Origin: Halicephalobus mephisto
Taxonomy: Eukaryota > Nematoda > Chromadorea > Rhabditida > Panagrolaimidae
DNA: 64,000 nucleotides
Reading direction: 5' to 3'
Assembly (NCBI GenBank): GCA_009193035.1
Contig: SWDT01000011.1
Span: 992,001-1,056,000 of the forward strand
Positions 57,783-64,000 of the stretch are shown in pieces. A program made the translations under genes and the position numbers. Positions within the stretch are counted from its first letter, which is position 1. Each line of letters begins with the position of its first letter. The notes beneath the pieces were generated by a model. It saw only the letters and a list, made by a program, of their open reading frames with translations. It made no database searches and had not been told where the DNA came from.

Positions 57783-57966
57783 ACGAAATTTGTCAATTCT
57801 GATACTGAGTTGCCCGGTTTTTTGGCGAAATGTCCTGGAGATTTTCTCCAAGAATTCACTATTTCGAAATAGCCTCATGCTCAACGGAGTTCTGAAGGCC
57901 TAACCAGAAGTTACGAAATTTATCAATTCCGATACTGAGTTGCCCGGTTTTTTGGCGAAACGTCCC
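57783..57966. repeat. Direct duplication, 130 bp apart
   Basis: TTACGAAATTTGTCAATTCTGATACTG... at 57781 and its copy at 57911 share GAGTTGCCCGGTTTTTTGGC exactly. The block lies between the minus-strand 153-aa gene and HERC, so it may be part of a shared promoter. Confidence 0.6.
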
Positions 57967-58307
57967 GAACGTTTCTTTCCAGAATTCCCTGCTCGCGGTG
58001 GTTTTCGTCTTGAAATTTCCCCTATTTTTTCCTTTCTTAAGCCTTCATTATATGACGTAACACGAAACGAGTCCAAAAATACCACGATAAATAAGTAATT
58101 TCCGATGGTATTTTATATATCGTTCGCAGGTTCGAATCCCCTTGCATCGCCCGGGATTTACGGGATTGCGTTGTCTAGCAACTGTAGATAATCTTTGCAC
58201 GTCTTCCATTAGTTTTATTACGAATCCTTCGTGTGTTGTTGTTCATGTGTGCTATATTCATGTATTCCCGTTGGATTAATAGGAATATTAATTCAGATTC
58301 TCGGCCA

Positions 58308-61300
58308 ATGCCGCGACTTTTCGCCACTGGTTACATGGGCGATGGCCAGATGGGTGAGGCCGAAAACGACAGCGATTCAGGACAATGTTTCTACAATCCA
58401 GTCGAGATATTTGACGCTCCAGATAACATCCAGATGGTAGCCTGTGGTTTGAAACATACATTATTTTTGACGAAGGACAATCAGGTGTATTCTGTCGGAA
58501 ACAACGAATGTGGTCAATTAGGTCGGGACAAATATCAAGACGGTGAGTGTTTTAAAGTGTCTAATTACAGGCGAAATGATCCGTTTTCAATAGAGTATTT
58601 TTGGTGTTAATTGATGTTTAGGCCATTTGTGGGTATTTTCATATATGAAAATTAACTCTCAATACTGGATGAAACCTTTTTTGTCTTATACAATCTTAGA
58701 TCAGAAAGTTTTAAATCTATTCAGGCAAGGTATAGGTCCAAAACACTGAAATTATGTAAAATTACAAAGTAATCACTATCCATAGCCAGAAATTTTAGAT
58801 TGCTTTGAATTCCAGAAAGTTTCAAAACTCCATTTGAGAAAATTTAGTAAAAATTTACTTCTAATTTTCACAGTATATGAATAATCTCGAGGTTGTTAAA
58901 TGAGACTTCTTTAGTTTCTAAAGCTTTAAAATTTCTCGAAACCGTTTCGAAGTAAAATTTGGTTCAGTTTTTGTATCATTGTTGTGCTTTTCAGAATCTT
59001 TTGAAATCCGTCCAGTTGAATTGAAATCAGCAATCAAGATTATCCAGATTGCCGCTGGTCAGTTTCACAATGCTGCTGTTGCTCAAGATGGAAAATTCTA
59101 CATGTGGGGAGCTAATCATGGAAGTCAATGCGGAATCAAAGCAAATGCGAAAATATGTGTTCCTGAAAGAATTTCTGTTCTTGTAAATGTGGTTCAGGTT
59201 GCTTGTGGTGAAAGCAACACCATTGTTTTGACTGAATGTAAGTTTTTCAAACTTTTTTAAAAGTAATTTTTTAATTTTCAGCATGCAGTGTATTCATATT
59301 TGGTTTGATTGATGATGTTCCTACTCTTCCAAAAGAAATTGAGTATCTTTCATGTTTGCCTATTATTCAGATTGCTGCTGGAAGTTGTCATTTTGCTGCT
59401 CTTACTGCAGGGGGACAGATATTCTGTTGGGGTAAAAATTCCAATGGTCAAACAGGTGCAAGAGATATTTCTGACAAGTTTTCTTGGTATCCGATACATG
59501 TTGACGCTATTTCGAAGGTAGTTTACGTGGCTTGTGGCTCAAAACATACAGCTGTTGTAAATGATCATGGAATAATTTTCACATTTGGAACGAATACTCA
59601 TGGCCAACTAGGTGAAGCAAATAGAACAGACAAATCAAATCATCCGAAAGCAATTCCCGATCTTCTTGGAACTACAGTTACAAATGTTGCTTGTGGAAGG
59701 TTAGTAATTTATTAGAAAGTAATTTTTAAAATGAGGTAATCTGTTTTTGATGGGATGTTAGTTATGGTTTTTGGATATTTATGAATACTTTTTTGTAATA
59801 ACTCCCGAGGATGAACAGAAGTTTTTACATCTTTAGTGATGCTCATTTAGAAATTCACAGATGTTGTTAGATAGAATATATTTTAAAAAATTACGAAATT
59901 ATGGGAGATTACGGGACAACTGCCATGCAAAACTTTTTGGCTACTTTGGTTTTTATTGTTTTAGGACTTTGTGTCAGGAAAATTTCGTAATAATACTTTG
60001 ATTTTTTTAATTGTGTGATTTTAGTCGATATACGATGATCGTTTCTAATGGTAGAGTTCGAGCTTTTGGTCACAATAATACTGGTCAACTTGGTGTTGGG
60101 ACTTCGAAATACACAGGAACTCCGACGGCAATTATGTCTATTTTTGGTGTGACAGACGTTTTTTGTGGTGTGGAACATACTTACTTTCTGGTTGATGATA
60201 TGGCAGATCCTCATACTACTCCAATCAGAGCTTGTGATCAACTCAAAATTCCGAATTTTTTGACTTATTCGAAGATTAAGGCGTTAATGCATCATCACGA
60301 TAAAGGAGGCATCATGTCGTAAGTGGTTTATGTTTGTTATTATTTATTTTGAATAATTTTTAGTGAAATAGAATCAGTATTTTCGTCAGTGGGATGTATA
60401 AATGGATCATTTCTCTATGAAGACGTTCGCAGATATGAAATGAATAATTCTACTTTTGGGCTTAACTTAGACGATGTTATGAATGCGATGAATATGTTAT
60501 CCGAATCATCGTCAGCGAAGGAATATACTGGACTTATTATGACGAGTCTTGAAATGTGTGTAGTTCTTGAACTTGAACAGTATATTAAGAATAAGAATCT
60601 GTCATTAAATCCGGAAATGTTTAGAATATTTTTTATTCTTTGTTGGATTCCTCAAATGGCTAAACCTGATACAAAGTTTATTGAAGATTTTCTATGTCAA
60701 TACAACAAACTTCTGGCACAAATAGTTGAGAAACATGAAGATTTATTCGTCAATTGGTGGAAACAACTTCCTACAAGACATTTTAATAGATTTGCTAAAT
60801 CTTTAATGAATGTTTTGGAACATTTATTTCCTAAACATTACGGTGATTATGGTGTTCTTTTACCTATTCTTAAATTGATTAAAAAGATGAGCGATGTTAA
60901 CAAAGAAGTAGAAAAAATTCCATATCCTAGTTTTTATTTGAATTGTTTAGAAGAAAAAGTAAATGTTAGAATGGATTTTCTTAAATATTTTCTCTACAAT
61001 GTAAGTTTTTGGATTTTTTTGTGGAATTTAATGATGGAAATTTAGAATCCTTCGATGATTGCTGACGGTGTAGATGTTCCGAAAGGACCAAATCCGTTCT
61101 TTTGGTTTAATTATCCATGTTTGATGAATGTTGTTGCTAAATCAAATGTTTTGGAAACGCATTCAAAAGTTCTTCAACATACAGCAATTGAGAATTCTTA
61201 CAGAAGAGATTTGTTGTTTATATTTGGTGGAGCAGGTTTGGGAATTAATCCATTTCTTAATTTTACAGTAAGAAGAGATAATATTGTGGAGGATACTGTG

Positions 61301-62357
61301 ACGAATTTAATGGATATGAATTATGAACATCCGGAAGTACTTTTTAAACCTTTAAAAATATCATTTGCAAATGAAGAAGGTGAAGATGAAGGTGGAATTA
61401 AAAAAGAGTATTTTATGTTACTTTTTAAGGAATTTCTTCAACCTACTTATGGAATGTTTGTTGAAGATGAGGAATCGAAGTATATTTGGTTCAGTGGTTT
61501 ATGTGTTGAAGATGACTATTTTAAAATGGTTGGACTTTTATGTGCTTTGGCGATTTATAATTCTATTTTGGTTGAATTACCATTTCCAATGGCACTTTAT
61601 AAGTATTTACTAGGTGTGCCATTTACAATTGAGGATTTAAGGGAACTTCATCCAACAGAAGGACGATCGTTAGATGCGTTGTTGGATTACGATGGAGATG
61701 ATGTTGAAGATGTTTTTATGTTGACGTTTTCTATCCCTCTTACTGTGTTTGAACATACGGAAGAAGTGGAATTAAAACCTAATGGTAAAGGTATTCCTGT
61801 TACAAAAGAAAATAAAGCGGAATTTGTGGATCTTTATATTAAAAGAAGGATGGAATATGGTAAAGAAGATGTCATTAAAAATCAATTGGAATCTTTCAAA
61901 AAAGCATTTTCAAAACTTCTTAATAGAGAAATTTTATCATTGTTTCAACCAAGAGAACTTATGGAATTAATGTCTGGAAATGAAAATTATGATTGGGAAG
62001 AATTAAAAGAGGTTTGTTTTTTTTTTGAAGTTTTTTTAATTGATTTTTTAGAATTGTCAATATAAGGATAAGTATCATAAAGATCATCCTGCAATTAAGG
62101 CATTTTGGACAGCTTTTAATGAACTTTCGGAAGAGGAGAAAAAGAAATTTTTGTTGTTTTTAATGGGTACATCAAGAATTCCATGGAAGGGAATGTCTAA
62201 AGTTGATATGGTTATTCAACCAACTGATCCAGCGAAACTTCCTGTGGCTCATACTTGTTTTAATCTTCTTGATTTGCCTTCGATTGAAGATAAGGATGAA
62301 TTATTGAGAAGATTAAGAATTTGTATTGACAATAATCAAGGTTTTACTTTGGCTTAA
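58308..62357 (+). CDS. HERC4-like E3 ubiquitin ligase (RCC1 repeats and HECT domain)
   Basis: Seven exons, 58308-58542, 58995-59237, 59282-59699, 60025-60318, 60364-61000, 61046-62011 and 62052-62357, join in phase to 1032 aa, close to the roughly 1050 aa of HERC4. The first 360 residues form an RCC1-type propeller, with repeats such as VACGLKHTLFL, QIAAGQFHNAAV, IQIAAGSCHFAAL, YVACGSKHTAVV and TFGTNTHGQLGEA. A helical middle part (60364-61000) precedes the C-terminal HECT domain: LKISFANEEGEDEGGIKKEY, later LPVAHTCFNLLDLPS with the catalytic Cys of the TCFN motif. The enzyme accepts ubiquitin on this Cys and passes it to substrates in the cytosol. The chosen ATG follows AATATTAATTCAG; an in-frame ATG at 58245 would add 21 residues. 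It is likely the orthologue of C. elegans herc-1, but I cannot verify that. Confidence 0.93.
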
Positions 62358-62612
62358 ATATGGTGCGATGAATAACAGGTTATATACTGTTTGATGCCTT
62401 GATTTAAAGTAGCGAGGTAATGGTAGTTCATTGAATTGTTGATTACTTGTTTATTAGATTTTTAAAGTTTGATATATCTAATATGACAGTTATAACCGTA
62501 TTTGTTCGGAGATATTACTTTAATGAATATTTTTAATTAAAATTGTTTGGAATTTTTAAGGTTTTTGAATAGATGACATATGGTTTTGATGAGTGATAGA
62601 AGGATAATTTGA

Positions 62613-64000
62613 ATGGCTTTGAAGACGTTGGCGATTATTAAACCGGATGTTGTATCTCATCCGGTTATTTTGAAGGTTTTTATTTTTGTTTTTTTATATA
62701 AAAAAGTATTTTTAGATGGTGGGTGAAGTTGTTATGAGTTCGTTTAAAATAACTCAAGCTTGTCGAATTCGATTAAATCGTGAACAAGCTTCTCAATTAT
62801 ATAATTGTCATATAGGTTTGTTTTTTTTAAAAAAAAAAGTTTAATAAAGGTTTTTTTTAAGGAAAATTTTTTTATAATAGATTAGTAATGCATATGACAA
62901 GGTAAGTATTTTTTTAAATAAGTTTTCCTTAAAGTTAAAAAAGAAAAAATTTTTAAATTTAATCTATTTTTTTTTATTTTTCTTCCTCCCCGAAAAATCT
63001 CCCAACATAGTAATCCGAAAATCGCCAAAAGAAAAGAGCGATTTTAAATCGTGAATTTTGATGGATTCATCAGAAATAAAGGCAAACTCATGGTTAGTGA
63101 CGATTTGGGGCAATGGATAGACGATATGTAAAAATCGAAAGTGATGCCACTGAAGCGTGTCAGGATTTTATTTATTTTAACGCTAGAATTTGAGATTTTT
63201 TTAATTATGGAAATATAGTGAAAATTTTAGAAATTATAAAAAAACAACAATGAAATTTGCAAAATTTTAGAATTTTTTGTTGTAGATACTGGATTTGGAA
63301 GTTTCCGTGAGATTATGAGGGATTTTAGGGGATTCTGTAGGATTTTTGGGGAATTTTAGAATTGTTTTTTTTAAATTTTTAATTTTTGAGAATTTTAGAT
63401 TTGTTTTTTTTTTAATTTTTGAGAATTGTTTTTTTTAGGAAATTTGAATTTTTTATAAAAGTTTGAAATTTTTGAAGGTTTTTTCCATTGAATTTTGGAA
63501 ATTTTTACGATTCTGGGAGATTTTAGAGGATTTTGTGGAATTTTAGGTTTTGGAATATTGTACTTAATTTTAGGAACTTTTACGAAATCTAAGAAAATTT
63601 TAGTAGTCTTTATGGTATTTTAGAGTTTTTGAATTTTTGATTTTGGAAGATTCTAGGACTTTCCCTACTGTTCCAATCGTATTTGAGAATTTTTGGTATT
63701 TTTAGTTATTGCAGTACATTCGGATGCTGAGGAAACTGAAGAAAAGAGAATTGCGCGAATAGACCCCTCTTAAGGATTCTTTTTTTCGTCAAAAAGAAAA
63801 TCAATGGAGGAAATCAATAAAAAAAGAGATTAGAAAAATGAAAATTTCTCTCTAATTCATTAATGGATGACATTTTGATTTTATTTATTTAATTTATTTT
63901 TAGTGGTCCTTTGATAGCACTAGAACTCCAGATGACGGATGATTCTGATCCAATTTTGAAATGGAGATCAACTTTAGGACCTTCGAAATTGTTTGCAAAT
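62613..64000 (+). CDS. Nucleoside diphosphate kinase, NME6 type (partial)
   Basis: Exons 62613-62675, 62716-62815, 62862-62901 and 63904 onward join in phase; the window ends inside exon 4. The protein starts MALKTLAIIKPDVVSHPVIL (the IKPD motif), has SFKITQACRIRLNREQA, then GKFFYNRLVMHMTSGPLIAL, and LKWRSTLGPSKLFAN. The FFY..LV..M.SGP and W R...GP series fits NDK proteins, and the detail is closest to group II member NME6. The active-site His (NxxHGSD) would come just after the window end and is not seen. The gene starts 255 bp after the HERC stop on the same strand, so an operon is possible. Introns 1 and 2 are about 40 bp, while intron 3 (62902-63903) is about 1 kb, mostly A/T-rich with two non-repetitive blocks (62985-63180, 63700-63850). 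Confidence 0.88.

Noticed and set aside
58125..58150. GGTTCGAATCC, a tRNA B-box-like sequence
   Set aside because: The T stem does not pair, no A box lies at the right distance, and no acceptor stem forms.
62985..63180. Mixed-composition block in the NDK intron, considered as a snoRNA
   Set aside because: Short C- and D-box-like words occur but no consistent stem or spacing was found.

Overview
The window looks like a chromosomal segment of a rhabditid nematode, most likely a Caenorhabditis relative. Four things point to this. Splice acceptors are of the TTTTCAG type, and many start codons sit just behind an acceptor, as expected for trans-spliced genes. There is a cluster of serpentine chemoreceptors of class epsilon (Sre), a family known from nematodes. 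A 22-nt stretch at 6803-6824 matches, on the minus strand, the nematode SL1 spliced leader as I remember it. The DNA is very AT-rich, and most of it is tandem and dispersed repeats, including inside introns.

Layout. 1-5 kb: two exons of an unrecognised minus-strand gene among tandem repeats. 5.2-7.7 kb: a complete secreted trypsin-like protease with a paired GATA site just upstream. 7.7-11.3 kb: repeats. 11.35-27.2 kb: three sre receptor genes in tandem on the plus strand (A, B, C). A and C splice cleanly to 344 aa each; B has a one-base phase problem between exons 2 and 3. Between and inside them lie a truncated LINE with a 13-bp target-site duplication, pogo-like MITEs and a MITE-like family with ACACAAAAA ends. 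27.2-34.3 kb: repeats, a possible solo LTR, and a two-exon 44-aa membrane micropeptide candidate on the minus strand. 34.36-36.17 kb: an EMX/empty-spiracles homeobox gene (ceh-2 type). 36.2-52.4 kb: a repeat desert, much of it built on a recurring GGTCCCACCACGAA-type core in both orientations, with a candidate 81-aa secreted protein and the distal exons of a candidate 57-aa gene whose main intron is 8.4 kb of these repeats. 53.1-55.4 kb: an RGS protein of the RZ (RGS17/19/20) type, divergent from the 57-aa gene. 56.0-56.8 kb: an acidic 153-aa protein of unknown function and a short spliced ORF, both on the minus strand. 58.3-62.4 kb: a HERC4-like ubiquitin ligase (RCC1 propeller plus HECT domain). 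62.6-64.0 kb: the start of an NME6-type nucleoside diphosphate kinase, cut by the window end.

The recognised genes do not form one pathway. The sre cluster is for chemosensation, the protease is probably intestinal or secreted, the RGS protein acts on G-alpha signalling, the homeobox gene is a developmental regulator, and HERC and NDK are housekeeping-type genes 255 bp apart on one strand. All exon junctions were built by hand from GT/AG sites and codon phase. Small-gene calls rest only on splice phase and composition and are marked with low confidence.
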